A stretch of DNA of 64,000 nucleotides from CAVQFB01 sp963711675. GTDB taxonomy: Bacteria; Acidobacteriota; Terriglobia; Terriglobales; Acidobacteriaceae. Under the pieces are notes generated by a model. That model saw only the letters and a list, made by a program, of their open reading frames with translations. It was not told the DNA's origin and did not search any database. Made by a program: the position numbers and the translations under genes. The first letter of the stretch is position 1. The number at the start of each line of letters is the position of its first letter. The DNA lies in NCBI GenBank assembly GCA_963711675.1, contig CAVQFB010000003.1:310001-374000 (forward strand). Reading direction: 5' to 3'. This document shows positions 19,971-28,942 of the stretch, piece after piece.

Positions 19971-21347
19971 CTAGGAAGTCTGCGCTGTGATTTGCTCCAT
20001 GGGTTCCAGCCTTGCCGTGAAATGGCGCAGGAAGGGCGCTTCGTAAGAGAGCTTGAACCCCTTGATCTGCTCGCGTTTTCTCCAGACTTCCAGAATGATT
20101 TCCACGACGTAGTCGATGTGGCTTTGGGTGTAAACCCGGCGCGGGATGGCCAATCTCACGAGGTCCATCTTTGCGGCCGTGCCGAACATCAGCGAGCCGA
20201 TCTCCACCGAACGAATTCCGCCTTCCAGGTAAAGTTCAGCCGCGAGCGCGACTCCCGGGAACTGGTCCAGAGGAATATGCGGCAGGAAGGCGCGGGCGTC
20301 GAGATAGATGGCGTGACCACCCGGCGGCTGAACAATGGGCACGCCCTGTTCCGCGATATGGTTGCCGAGGTAGGCGGTGGAGGCGATGCGGTATCGCAGG
20401 TAGTCTTCTTCGAGCGACTCCTGCACGCCGACGGCGATCGCTTCCAGGTCCCGCCCGGCGAGCCCGCCATAAGTTGGATAGCCCTCGGTGAGGATCAACA
20501 AGTTCTTTTCCTGCTGCGCAAGGACTTCATTGTTGGTGCAGAGGAAGCCGCCGATGTTGGCCATCCCGTCTTTCTTGGCTGACATGGTGCAACCGTCGCC
20601 GTAGGCAAACATTTCGCGCGCGATCTCGATGGGGCTCTTCGCCGCGTATCCCGGCTCCCGCAGCTTGATGAAATAGGCATTTTCGGCAAATCGGCAGGCG
20701 TCGAAGTAAAGCGGAATCTGGTAACGGCGGCAGACCTCGCTTACCCGGCGGACATTCTCCATGGAGACGGGCTGGCCGCCGCCGGAGTTGTTCGTGACCG
20801 TGAGCATCACGAGCGGAATTCTCTTCCGTCCCACGTTCTGGATGAGAGTCTCAAGCTCTTCCACGTCCATGTTTCCCTTGAAGGGGTGGCGCAGGTCGGG
20901 ATGCCGGCTTTCGGGAATCGGCAGGTCGACGGCTTCGGCGCCCACGAACTCGATGTTGGCGCGCGTGGTGTCGAAGTGTGTGTTGTTCGGGACGATGTCG
21001 CCCTTCCTGCACATCACGCTGAACAGAATGCGCTCGGCGGCCCGGCCCTGGTGTGTGGGGATCACGTGGCGATAGCCGAAGATGCTTTGAATGGACTGGC
21101 GAAAGTGTTCGAAGCTCCGGCTGCCGGCATAACTCTCGTCGCCCTCCATGAGAGCCGCCCACTGGTGCGTGGACATGGCGCCGGTACCGGAGTCGGTCAG
21201 CAGATCGATCAAAACGTATTCCGCCGGCAACAAAAAGAGGTTGTAGTGCGCGGCCCGCAGCAGTTCTTCGCGCTCGGCGCGCGTGGTCCAGCGGATCGGT
21301 TCGACGCTCTTGATGCGGAATGGCTCGATAATGGTCTTGACCGGCAT
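19971..21347 (-). CDS. tnaA: Tryptophanase (tryptophan indole-lyase), PLP-dependent
   Basis: A 458-residue beta-eliminating lyase of the tryptophanase/tyrosine phenol-lyase family. The N-terminus EPFRIKSVEP, the LIDLLTDSGTGAMS block, HQGRAAE, the PLP-binding Lys in CTMSAKKDG, GYPTYGGLAGRD and the C-terminal FLRHFTARLEP are all present. Tyrosine phenol-lyases have an Arg at the motif MERG that contacts the phenol ring. Here the motif is VEIG, as in tryptophanases (VEIGS), so tryptophan to indole, pyruvate and ammonia is favoured. No tnaC-like leader or transporter gene is adjacent. Confidence 0.88.
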   Translation of the reverse strand: MPVKTIIEPFRIKSVEPIRWTTRAEREELLRAAHYNLFLLPAEYVLIDLLTDSGTGAMSTHQWAALMEGDESYAGSRSFEHFRQSIQSIFGYRHVIPTHQGRAAERILFSVMCRKGDIVPNNTHFDTTRANIEFVGAEAVDLPIPESRHPDLRHPFKGNMDVEELETLIQNVGRKRIPLVMLTVTNNSGGGQPVSMENVRRVSEVCRRYQIPLYFDACRFAENAYFIKLREPGYAAKSPIEIAREMFAYGDGCTMSAKKDGMANIGGFLCTNNEVLAQQEKNLLILTEGYPTYGGLAGRDLEAIAVGVQESLEEDYLRYRIASTAYLGNHIAEQGVPIVQPPGGHAIYLDARAFLPHIPLDQFPGVALAAELYLEGGIRSVEIGSLMFGTAAKMDLVRLAIPRRVYTQSHIDYVVEIILEVWRKREQIKGFKLSYEAPFLRHFTARLEPMEQITAQTS

Positions 21348-21717
21348 GGCGAGATTCTCCCGCTACCAGCAGACACCCCGGGGCGAACAATGGTCAGTGA
21401 GGGAGATCACGCAGGGGTGTGAAGTGCCTCTCTGAAAGCCGGTATTTGGGGTACATCGAGCAGCCTGGGACTTTGGATAAATGGTAGGCATCTTCTGCGG
21501 CATCGCTCAAGCGATGCCCTGATACGAACCGCGACCTCAGACTGCCCCACCACTGCATTTCGGTATCCTCGGCACATCACATGCCGCACGGTGTAGAATT
21601 TAGAGGCTGTTTTTGCGGGGATGGGCCGAATGCGTGCAACCGCGAGCGGCCGACTGCATCTTTAACCCTGAATCTGTAGCGTCAGTCCCGTCATCTTTAA
21701 GCCTGTGGAGGAAAATC
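21348..21717. other. Intergenic region between tryptophanase and SOD
   Basis: 370 bases separating two divergent genes. They hold a copy of repeat family B (21499-21535) and the SOD ribosome site gtggaggaaaatc. No further gene is visible. Confidence 0.45.
21499..21535. repeat. Dispersed repeat family B copy (hairpin plus conserved tail)
   Basis: ggcatcgctcaagcgatgcc is a perfect 8-bp-stem hairpin, followed by ctgatacgaaccgcgac. The same arrangement, hairpin then gatacgaa(t/c)cg, is found at 23243. Confidence 0.6.
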
Positions 21718-22356
21718 ATGGCGCATGAACTACCCCCTTTGCCGTACGACTACACGGCGCTCGAGCCTTTCATTGACGAAAAGACGATGCATCTGCATCA
21801 CGACATGCATCACGCAGCCTACGTCAAGAACCTGAACGCGGCGCTCGAGAAATATCCCAACCTGCAATCCAAGAGCGCGGAAGACTTGATCCGCGACTTG
21901 AACGCAATTCCCGAAGACATCCGCGGAGCAGTGCGCAACAACGGCGGCGGTCACGTGAATCACACCATGTTCTGGAAGATCATGAAGCCCAAGGGCGGCG
22001 GCGACCCGAGTGGAAAGATCGCCGATGTCATCACCAAGACGTTCGGCAGCTTCAAGGATTTTCAAACCAAGTTCAACGATGCCGGCACCAAGCAGTTCGG
22101 CAGCGGATGGGTCTGGCTGGCGGGCAAGCCTAGTGGCGAAGTGACGGTCATCAGCACCGCCAACCAGGACAATCCGATTTCACAAGGTCTCTATCCCATC
22201 TTCGGCAACGATGTTTGGGAGCACGCCTACTATCTCAAGTACAACAACCGCCGTCCTGAGTATCTGCAGGCATGGTGGAACGTTGTGAACTGGGACGAAG
22301 TGAACAAGCGGTTTGAAGCGTTCAAGGCTGCACACGAACCGGCCATGGCTCGCTGA
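21718..22356 (+). CDS. Superoxide dismutase, Fe/Mn type
   Basis: A 212-residue protein starting at ATG 21718 with gtggagg upstream. Metal ligands are visible: His27 in HLHHDMHH, His in HVNHTMFW, and Asp and His in DVWEHAYYLKY. The Gly and Gln arrangement (NNGGGHVNH, then FGSGWVWL) resembles Mn or cambialistic enzymes more than Fe-only ones, but the metal cannot be fixed from sequence. It lacks a signal peptide, so it is cytoplasmic. A terminator follows at 22384. Confidence 0.95.
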   Translation: MAHELPPLPYDYTALEPFIDEKTMHLHHDMHHAAYVKNLNAALEKYPNLQSKSAEDLIRDLNAIPEDIRGAVRNNGGGHVNHTMFWKIMKPKGGGDPSGKIADVITKTFGSFKDFQTKFNDAGTKQFGSGWVWLAGKPSGEVTVISTANQDNPISQGLYPIFGNDVWEHAYYLKYNNRRPEYLQAWWNVVNWDEVNKRFEAFKAAHEPAMAR

Positions 22357-22383
22357 TCGCGCTTTGTGAGAAAAGTGTGAAGG

Positions 22384-22415
22384 GCCTCAGCATTTCAGGA
22401 TGCTGGGGCTTTTTT
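22384..22415 (+). terminator. Rho-independent terminator of the SOD gene
   Basis: gcctcagcat, loop ttcagg, then atgctggggc followed by tttttt; a 10-bp stem with one G-T pair, 27 bases after the SOD stop. Confidence 0.85.
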
Positions 22416-22466
22416 CTGATTGGGAGGGGAACTCTCTCGGGAGGAGAAGGAATCGATCGCGTCGAA

Positions 22467-22730
22467 CTAAAACTTTGACTCCCGAAGGTCGAGACGGCTT
22501 TGGCGGAGATTCGTGGCTTCCTGGGCGTCCATACCGGGCTTCAGATCACTGGCTTCGAGGAAGTAGCGCCAGCCGGCGTGGCGGTCTTCGGAACTCTGAC
22601 TTTTTTCAAAGTGGTCGACCAATTTCTCGGCTGCACCGCGGCCTTTCACTACCGCGACCACTCCACCCGATGCATAGGTCCGCTGGTTATATCGGATAAC
22701 CGCAAAGGAAGCTTTCGCTTCGTCCTGCAT
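22467..22730 (-). CDS. Small hypothetical protein
   Basis: An 87-residue protein starting at ATG 22730, with a strong ggagg seven bases upstream; this decides the start over the GTG at 22760. It is soluble and mixed alpha/beta in composition (SFAVIRYNQRTYASGGVVAV, then KLVDHFEKSQSSEDRHAGWR). No family recognised. It is followed by a convergent SOD terminator. Confidence 0.6.
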   Translation of the reverse strand: MQDEAKASFAVIRYNQRTYASGGVVAVVKGRGAAEKLVDHFEKSQSSEDRHAGWRYFLEASDLKPGMDAQEATNLRQSRLDLRESKF

Positions 22731-23021
22731 CGCTTGCCTCCACTGGACTGGAACCGCCACATATTGATTATAGCCCGGCCGGTCAAACTGCGCTCTCCGA
22801 GCGATAGAAGTCGGGCGCTTCGGCGATAGCTCCTTCCATCTTCCCGTAGGTGTGCTCTGCTCAAATTCTCAAGCATCAAACCAGCCTTCTTACCGTGTTC
22901 CCGGTACAGACAATGCAAGTACCTGCGGCTACTCTGACACCTGCTTTAGCAGCTTCGCTTTTTTGAGCACGAATCCGGATGCGAAGTTGAGCGCTTTGAA
23001 ACGAACGATTGGGAGGGATGA

Positions 23022-23174
23022 ATGCTCTGGACGATCTTTGTAATCCTGCTGATCCTCTGGTTATTGGGCTTTGTCAGCTCGTACACCTTTGGCGGCTTCA
23101 TTCACATCTTATTGATCGCCGCCTTGGTGATTCTCGTGATTAACCTGTTGAGCGGACGGCGGACGGTAGTTTAA
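23022..23174 (+). CDS. Small hydrophobic membrane protein (lmo0937/DUF5670-like)
   Basis: A 50-residue protein starting at ATG 23022, with gggaggga directly upstream. Two hydrophobic helices (LWTIFVILLILWLLGFVSSY and HILLIAALVILVINLL) are joined by FGGFI, ending in a basic SGRRTVV. Size and layout match the tiny membrane proteins annotated as lmo0937 family, common in stress-associated loci. Function is unknown. Confidence 0.75.
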   Translation: MLWTIFVILLILWLLGFVSSYTFGGFIHILLIAALVILVINLLSGRRTVV

Positions 23175-23242
23175 CGGGCTACCGAAAGAGTCGGTTTGGT
23201 GGCCCCCAGCGCCTGAAGGCGCATTGTTAAAAGCCCGGTTGA

Positions 23243-23278
23243 GGCATGCCTGACGGCATGCCCGGATACGAATCGGGA
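23243..23278. repeat. Dispersed repeat family B copy (hairpin plus conserved tail)
   Basis: ggcatgcctgacggcatgcc hairpin followed by cggatacgaatcgggac and a run of seven T. Here it may double as the terminator of the small membrane protein gene at 23022. Confidence 0.6.
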
Positions 23279-23420
23279 CTTTTTTGAGGAGCTCGTCAGC
23301 GAGTCGAAATGCGGATGGCGAAACGCGGGTCGGCAGGGCGAAGCGCAGAAAGGGGGATGGTGACTAGGGCGGCGCGGGGATGTACGCCTCTGGTCTTTAA
23401 ATTCTTGTTCCAGGGGCCAG

Positions 23421-23585
23421 CTACGCCACCGTCTTCTGGTGCTTGCGCAGGACTTCGTAGGTGGCGTCCTCGATCTTTGACAGAACGCCTTCCGGCCGGG
23501 GTTGCGAACGCCGCTCTTGAGGAATGGTTTCTGTCTGACTCAACCGTGGCTTGCGATGCGTGGTCAAATCTTGCGGATTTTGCAT
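23421..23585 (-). CDS. Small hypothetical protein (54 residues)
   Basis: Start ATG 23585 is preceded by gagggga, stop TAG at 23421. The protein begins MQNPQDLTTHRKPR and ends EVLRKHQKTVA; it is basic and has no TM segment. The acidic helix VLSKIEDATYEVLRKHQK is the most structured part. The longer overlapping frames on both strands have no good ribosome sites, so this short frame is the better candidate. Function unknown. Confidence 0.5.
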   Translation of the reverse strand: MQNPQDLTTHRKPRLSQTETIPQERRSQPRPEGVLSKIEDATYEVLRKHQKTVA

Positions 23586-23680
23586 TTCCCCTCGCGCTCC
23601 AAAAGAGCGCCATTATGCCGCCGAGTCGCAGGCCAGGTAATTGATTAGCTAGATACCCTCATGATGCTGTTCACCAGGGT

Positions 23681-24532
23681 CTAATTTGGCGAAGCAGTCG
23701 TTTTCCTCTCCTCGAGATAGCGACGCAGAGCGTCCTGCCAGGCTGGCATCCGAAGACCGAGCCCATGGAGACTGCCTGGCGCAAGAACGGAATTTGCCGG
23801 CCGGCGAGCGGGCCGGGCAATTTTGTCGCTCGAGATAGGCAGCACCCTCGTTTCGAGGCCGGCGGAGCGCACGATTTCCTCGGCGAACTCAAACCACGAG
23901 CACGCGCCTGCATTGGTCACGTGAACAATCCCCTTGGCGTTGAGTCGACTTAGCTGAATGATGGTGTCGGCGAGGTCGGGCGTGTAGGTGGGGCAGCCCC
24001 GCTGGTCGTTGACAACTTCGATTTGCGGCCGGGTCGACGCGACTTTGAGGATGGTGTCGGGGAAACATTTGCCACCGACTCCGAACAGCCAGGAGGTTCG
24101 TACGATGCATGCGTCGGGAAGAACTTCGAGAATGCCGACTTCCGCCTGCGCTTTGGAACGGCCATAGACGTTGAGAGGATTGCGGGGATCGCTCATTTCG
24201 TATGCAGACGGTTTTGTGCCGTCAAAGACGTAATCGGTACTGACGAACAATAACTTCGCTCCGACGCGGCGGGCGGCTTGCGCCACATTCACAGCTCCAC
24301 GGAAATTTACGGCCGAAGCAAGGTCAGAGTTATTCTCGCAGCCGTCGACATCGGTATACGCTGCGGCGAGCACAACCCAATCCGGGCGGGAGCGATCAAG
24401 TAACACATGGATTTGGTCGACGTCGCGAATGTCGGCATCTCGCGATGAGAATCCGCTGACTTCGTTGCCCGTCCAGCGCTGCATGAGAGGGCGGCCCAGC
24501 AGACCGGACGCTCCAAGTATGGTGATCCGCAT
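23681..24532 (-). CDS. rfbD: dTDP-4-dehydrorhamnose reductase
   Basis: A 283-residue short-chain reductase that makes dTDP-L-rhamnose from the 4-keto epimer using NADPH. It has the N-terminal GASGLLGRPL Rossmann motif, AAAYTDVDGCE, STDYVFDG, and the catalytic YGRSKAQAE (Tyr and Lys). RTSWLFG and QRGCPTYTPDLA complete the family pattern. It is the last gene of the rfbB-rfbA-rfbC-rfbD set, 14 bases after rfbC. Confidence 0.93.
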   Translation of the reverse strand: MRITILGASGLLGRPLMQRWTGNEVSGFSSRDADIRDVDQIHVLLDRSRPDWVVLAAAYTDVDGCENNSDLASAVNFRGAVNVAQAARRVGAKLLFVSTDYVFDGTKPSAYEMSDPRNPLNVYGRSKAQAEVGILEVLPDACIVRTSWLFGVGGKCFPDTILKVASTRPQIEVVNDQRGCPTYTPDLADTIIQLSRLNAKGIVHVTNAGACSWFEFAEEIVRSAGLETRVLPISSDKIARPARRPANSVLAPGSLHGLGLRMPAWQDALRRYLEERKTTASPN

Positions 24533-24546
24533 CGGGGAAGTTCCGG

Positions 24547-25089
24547 TCAGTCAAATTTCTCGGCGGCGCGGAAGAGAGAACCTTTCTTGTCCTTCTCCGA
24601 CACGATTGGGTCATCCTTCAGCTGCCAGTCGATCTTCAATTCAGGATCACGCCAGAGAAGTGTCCGCTCGTGTTCGGGATAGTAAAAATCGGTGGTCTTG
24701 TAGAGCACGTGGGCACTCTCAGAAACTACGCGAAAGCCATGAGCGAAGCCAACCGGAATCCACAGCGTGCGCTTGTTGTCACCGGAGAGCCGCACGGCAT
24801 CCCATTTTCCGAAGGTCGCGGAAGATTTGCGCAGATCGACGGCCACATCCAGAATTTCGCCGACCGCGACGCGAACCAACTTGCCCTGAGCATGAGCGAC
24901 CTGGTAGTGCAGACCGCGAATCACGTTGCGACTCGAAAAAGAGTGGTTGTCCTGAACGAAGCGCTCCTGGACTCCCAGTTCGGCCATGGCCTTCTCGTTG
25001 TAGCTCTCCAGGAAAAAACCGCGTTCGTCACTGAAGACCCGCGGCTCGAGAACGAAAACGCCCGCCAGCGAAGTTTCTATTTTCTTCAT
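24547..25089 (-). CDS. rfbC: dTDP-4-dehydrorhamnose 3,5-epimerase
   Basis: A 180-residue cupin-fold epimerase. ATG 25089 (MKKIETSLAGVFVLEPRVF) fits the family start; the frame is open to 25119 but those residues do not match. The catalytic His is in GLHYQ, with DVAVDLRKSSATFG, IPVGFAHGF and the Tyr in YYPEHERTLLWRDPEL. It lies 31 bases after rfbA. Confidence 0.93.
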   Translation of the reverse strand: MKKIETSLAGVFVLEPRVFSDERGFFLESYNEKAMAELGVQERFVQDNHSFSSRNVIRGLHYQVAHAQGKLVRVAVGEILDVAVDLRKSSATFGKWDAVRLSGDNKRTLWIPVGFAHGFRVVSESAHVLYKTTDFYYPEHERTLLWRDPELKIDWQLKDDPIVSEKDKKGSLFRAAEKFD

Positions 25090-25120
25090 GTCTGCGCCGG
25101 CCGCATGTGCCAAGGCCACC

Positions 25121-26023
25121 TCAGAAGACCCTTTCGCGAAGGAGCGTCAGCAGGTATTCGCCATAACCATTCTTCATGGAGCGGCCGATCGTTTCCAACT
25201 GTTGCGCAGTGATATATCCCGAACGGAAGGCGATCTCTTCTGGACAAGCCACCTTCAACCCTTGCCGCTTCTCGATGGTCTGGATGAAGAGTGAAGCTTC
25301 CATCAGAGCTTCGTGCGTTCCGGTATCGAGCCACGCCATGCCGCGGCCCATGACCACCACTTCGAGATCTCCGCGTTCAAGATATGCCTTGTTGACGTCG
25401 GTAATTTCGAGCTCTCCGCGAGCGGAGGGGCGGAGCGACTCAGCAATTTCCACCACGTGGTTATCGTAAAAATAAAGGCCCGTAACCGCATAGCGAGACT
25501 TAGGCTTTTTGGGCTTCTCCTCCAGACTGAGCGCTTTGCCGGAATCATCGAACTCGACCACGCCGTAGCGTTGCGGATCATGGACGGGGTAGGCAAAGAC
25601 CCGCGCGCCGCGAGGGTTTTTGGTCGCAGCTTTGAGATCCTTGACCAGGTCGTGACCGTAGAAGATATTGTCGCCCAGCACGAGCGCACAACAGTCCGAT
25701 CCGATGAAATCCTTGCCGATGAGAAATGCCTGGGCGATGCCGCCGGGATGCGGCTGGCCGGCGTACACCAGCCGAATTCCGTAGCGTGAGCCATCCCCGA
25801 GCAACTGCTGGAACTTGGGAAGGTCGTGAGGAGTCGAAATTACGAGGATGTCGCGGATTCCGGCCAGCATGAGTGTGCTCAGGGGGTAATACACCATGGG
25901 CTTGTCGTACACCGGGAGCAAACTCTTGCACGTGGCGTGCGTGACCGGATACAGCCGCGTTCCGGAACCGCCTGCGAGGATGATGCCTTTGTACTTGTGC
26001 CGCTTGGCGGGTTGTTTCGGCAT
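25121..26023 (-). CDS. rfbA: Glucose-1-phosphate thymidylyltransferase
   Basis: 300 residues. First step of dTDP-rhamnose synthesis, joining dTTP and glucose-1-phosphate. It carries the nucleotidyltransferase signature GIILAGGSGTRLYPVT, the KPMVYYPLSTLMLAGI block, ALVLGDNIFYGHD with the catalytic Asp, and VGEFD-like VVEFDDSGKALSLEEKPK. The length is typical of the RmlA long type. An N-terminal MPKQPAKRHKYK extension of basic residues precedes the family start. Confidence 0.95.
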   Translation of the reverse strand: MPKQPAKRHKYKGIILAGGSGTRLYPVTHATCKSLLPVYDKPMVYYPLSTLMLAGIRDILVISTPHDLPKFQQLLGDGSRYGIRLVYAGQPHPGGIAQAFLIGKDFIGSDCCALVLGDNIFYGHDLVKDLKAATKNPRGARVFAYPVHDPQRYGVVEFDDSGKALSLEEKPKKPKSRYAVTGLYFYDNHVVEIAESLRPSARGELEITDVNKAYLERGDLEVVVMGRGMAWLDTGTHEALMEASLFIQTIEKRQGLKVACPEEIAFRSGYITAQQLETIGRSMKNGYGEYLLTLLRERVF

Positions 26024-26063
26024 TCAGGCGTCCTCTCGCGTTTGGATTGGGCGATGACGTAGG

Positions 26064-27131
26064 CTAAGTCGCATAGTGGGTCTCAATCCATTGCCGGTAC
26101 GCACCGCTTGTGACCTCACTGATCCATGGTTCGTTGTCGAGGTACCAGCAGACCGTCTTTCGAATGCCGCTCTCAAAACTCTCTCGGGGCTTCCAGCCCA
26201 GGTCGCTCTCGATCTTGCGCGCATTGATCGCATAGCGGCGATCATGCCCGGGCCGGTCTTTCACGAACGTGATCAGCTGCCGGTGCGGGACGACGGCATC
26301 GCTGGGCCGTAGTTCATCGAGAATCGAACAGATGGTTTCTATCACTTCCAGATTGTATTTTTCGTTCCAGCCGCCAACGTTGTAAGTGGCGCCGACTTGT
26401 CCTTTGGCTAATACGGTTCGGACCGCCTCGCAATGATCTCCCACGTAGAGCCAGTCGCGCACATTTTTTCCGTCACCGTAAACCGGCAGCGATTTGCCGT
26501 GGCGGGCGTTCAGGATCACCAGTGGAATCAGCTTTTCCGGAAACTGATAGGGCCCGTAATTATTGGAACAGTTGGTAGTCAGCGTGGGCAGTCCGTAGGT
26601 GTGATGGTATGCGCGCACCAGATGATCGGCAGCCGCCTTTGAGGCGGAATAAGGACTGTTTGGAGCATAGGCGGTCTGCTCGCTAAAAGCAGGATCGTCG
26701 GGCGCAAGCGATCCGTAGACTTCGTCAGTGGAGATGTGCAAGAAGCGAAAACGCTCAGACTGACTGGGTGAGAGGCTGGACCAGTAAGCCCGCGCTTCTT
26801 CCAGCAGACTGAAAGTTCCGTTAACGTTGGTGCGAATGAAATCGTCCGGTCCGCGAATCGAGCGGTCCACGTGACTTTCCGCAGCAAAGTGCACTATGGC
26901 CTGCGGTTGATGGCGCCGGAAGAGGTTACTCATCAGTTCCCGGTCGAGGATGTCCCCGCGCACAAAATGGTATCGAGAATCGGCGGAGACGCTCTCCAGA
27001 TTGCGGAGATTTCCCGCATAGGTCAGCTTGTCAAGATTGATGACAGGGGTCGTTTCGGTCGCCATCCATTGCAGAATGAAATTGGAGCCGATGAAGCCTG
27101 CTCCTCCGGTGACGAGAATGGGCTGATCCAT
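26064..27131 (-). CDS. rfbB: dTDP-glucose 4,6-dehydratase
   Basis: A 355-residue extended short-chain dehydratase. ATG 27131 (MDQPILVTGGAGFIGSNF) is the family start; the frame upstream is only chance extension. Motifs are the NAD-binding GGAGFIGS, AAESHVDRSI, STDEVYGSL, the catalytic YSASKAAADHLVRAY and NNYGPYQFPEKLIP. It is the first gene of the rhamnose operon, which reads toward lower coordinates. Confidence 0.95.
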   Translation of the reverse strand: MDQPILVTGGAGFIGSNFILQWMATETTPVINLDKLTYAGNLRNLESVSADSRYHFVRGDILDRELMSNLFRRHQPQAIVHFAAESHVDRSIRGPDDFIRTNVNGTFSLLEEARAYWSSLSPSQSERFRFLHISTDEVYGSLAPDDPAFSEQTAYAPNSPYSASKAAADHLVRAYHHTYGLPTLTTNCSNNYGPYQFPEKLIPLVILNARHGKSLPVYGDGKNVRDWLYVGDHCEAVRTVLAKGQVGATYNVGGWNEKYNLEVIETICSILDELRPSDAVVPHRQLITFVKDRPGHDRRYAINARKIESDLGWKPRESFESGIRKTVCWYLDNEPWISEVTSGAYRQWIETHYAT

Positions 27132-27302
27132 GGACAGGGAGAATTCTAGCGGATGACTGGGTGCGCGGACCGCACAATCCACGGCAGGTCCGGCTCAGCG
27201 TCATTTTAATCGAAAAAAAGGAAAACAGGGTTCCCGATCGGGCCCACTATTGCCCGTAGCGGCGTCCCCGGCGGGGTAGCGGGTTAGTGCCGAGCGCCGG
27301 CC

Positions 27303-28922
27303 TTAACGGCCGTGGAGGGTAGTGGAGACGGTGGAGAGCGAAAAGGAGCGGATGTCCGCGACCTTGGAGTTTAGATCCTGTCGCATATTGGCTTGCCAGT
27401 CTGAGAAGCCCCAGTCTCTCCTCCCACACGAGAACTCGGTGCGTCCCTGTGCGTAATAGAAATTACGATCCGCGATGATTACCGCGTGAGGGTCGGTTAG
27501 TTCGAGCATCCGGCCACGTTCGGCCACGAATCGATTGCCTTCGATGTGTACTGAGACCGGCAGGGCGCCGCCTTCTACCCGTAATGCGGGGCCAGCGGAA
27601 CCCTGGTTGTAAATGGTGTTCGAGAGGACCTCCAGGCGGGAGGCATTTTCGACCGTGATCGCCCCGGTCTTCTGACGGGTGCCATTACCGATCAGGAGAT
27701 TGTGGGAGAGTTCGTTGTTCCCGCCGGATCCTCGGTCATGGGTGAAAATTCCTGCTCCGTAGGCTTCTTCGATCAGGTTGTCGCGCACCGCACAGGCACG
27801 AGTAAAAAGGAGGACAATGCCAGCCGTTAGCGCTCCCACCTGGCCTCCGCGACGACATCGGTTCTTTTCCACGGTAACGTTGTAGGTCAGCTGGTCGGAA
27901 TCCACACCGTGAACCACGATGTTATATTCGCCATCGTTGTCGGCATAGTTGTGGCTGATCAGGATGTCGCTGCTGTCTTTTACGTCGACTGTGTTTTCGC
28001 CATTCCCACCGCCCGAATTACCGGCAATGACGCCATGAGAGGAATGCCAGATGGTGATGGCATCTTCGCCGGCAGGTTCAAAGGTGTTGTTGAGGATATG
28101 GAAGTCCGAAACCCCTTGCACAAAGTAGACGCCCCAGTGCTCCAGACCGGTGGGGTAGGGGACGAAGGTGTTGTTCTGAATCGTGATGGCGGAAAGATTG
28201 CCGGTATTCACGCTCGCATAGACACCGGCGGACATGGTGCCTCGCGGTGCGCTCGGTTCGGTGCCTACGGCGCTGTTTTGCAGGGTGATGTCGCTAACCG
28301 TCGATGACCAGGCATAGAGGCGAAGTCCCTCGCGCGCGTGGCGCAGATCGAGATTGTCATAAACGATGTGGCTGCGCTCGCCATTGTCGATGTTGACGTC
28401 CCTGTGTTGCACTTCGATCTCACGCACATCGGAAGTGGCTTCCATGTAGATCCGCTGTGCGGCGGGGTCAAACCACCATTTCGATGGTGAATTCAGCTTG
28501 TCCAGGCTGGCCACGCGGACCAAACGGATGTCGTGATTCCACAGCGATGCTGGGGCTCCACCCGAAAGGGAAAAGTACTGAAAGCGGCCGGAACGCGTCC
28601 ACTTGGTGGAAGGGACCCGATCACTGCCGCTGATCACTGGCCGTGATCCCAATCCAAACGCGCCGACCTGAATTACCTCTCGCTCCATTCCCGAAGAAGG
28701 CGGTTGTAAGGTTTCCCGCCAAGTTTCGCCGCGCTTCAGCAACACTGAGTCCCCAGGACGAAGCTGCGCATGGTTGACGCGATCGAGGGTTCTCCAGGCC
28801 GATCGCGGAGAGAGGCCTGAGTTGGAATCCCTGCCGGAACGGGAACTCACATAGTAGGTTGCTGCCTCAGCCAGAGGGCAAAGAGCAAGCGACGCGAAAA
28901 GTATGGTCAGGAATGTTTTCAT
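27303..28922 (-). CDS. Secreted right-handed parallel beta-helix protein
   Basis: 539 residues starting at ATG 28922, which gives a clean signal peptide (MKTFLTILFASLALCPLAEA). An ATG at 28946 overlaps the upstream stop but would add eight residues before the signal. The mature N-terminus TYYVSSRSGRDSNSGLSPRS is the DUF1565-like entry to pectin-lyase-fold proteins. It is followed by many Asn-rich beta-helix rungs (VIAGNSGGGNGEN, LISHNYADNDGEYNIVV, LSHNLLIGNGTRQ). Location at the end of the exopolysaccharide operon suggests it binds or cleaves the secreted polymer; the catalytic residues are not identifiable. Confidence 0.88.
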   Translation of the reverse strand: MKTFLTILFASLALCPLAEAATYYVSSRSGRDSNSGLSPRSAWRTLDRVNHAQLRPGDSVLLKRGETWRETLQPPSSGMEREVIQVGAFGLGSRPVISGSDRVPSTKWTRSGRFQYFSLSGGAPASLWNHDIRLVRVASLDKLNSPSKWWFDPAAQRIYMEATSDVREIEVQHRDVNIDNGERSHIVYDNLDLRHAREGLRLYAWSSTVSDITLQNSAVGTEPSAPRGTMSAGVYASVNTGNLSAITIQNNTFVPYPTGLEHWGVYFVQGVSDFHILNNTFEPAGEDAITIWHSSHGVIAGNSGGGNGENTVDVKDSSDILISHNYADNDGEYNIVVHGVDSDQLTYNVTVEKNRCRRGGQVGALTAGIVLLFTRACAVRDNLIEEAYGAGIFTHDRGSGGNNELSHNLLIGNGTRQKTGAITVENASRLEVLSNTIYNQGSAGPALRVEGGALPVSVHIEGNRFVAERGRMLELTDPHAVIIADRNFYYAQGRTEFSCGRRDWGFSDWQANMRQDLNSKVADIRSFSLSTVSTTLHGR

Positions 28923-28942
28923 TGCCGGTTCCAGTTTGTGAA

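Noticed and set aside
23296..23644. Two longer overlapping frames (plus 23309 and minus 23296)
   Set aside because: No ribosome sites or families; the 54-residue frame at 23421-23585 explains the region better.
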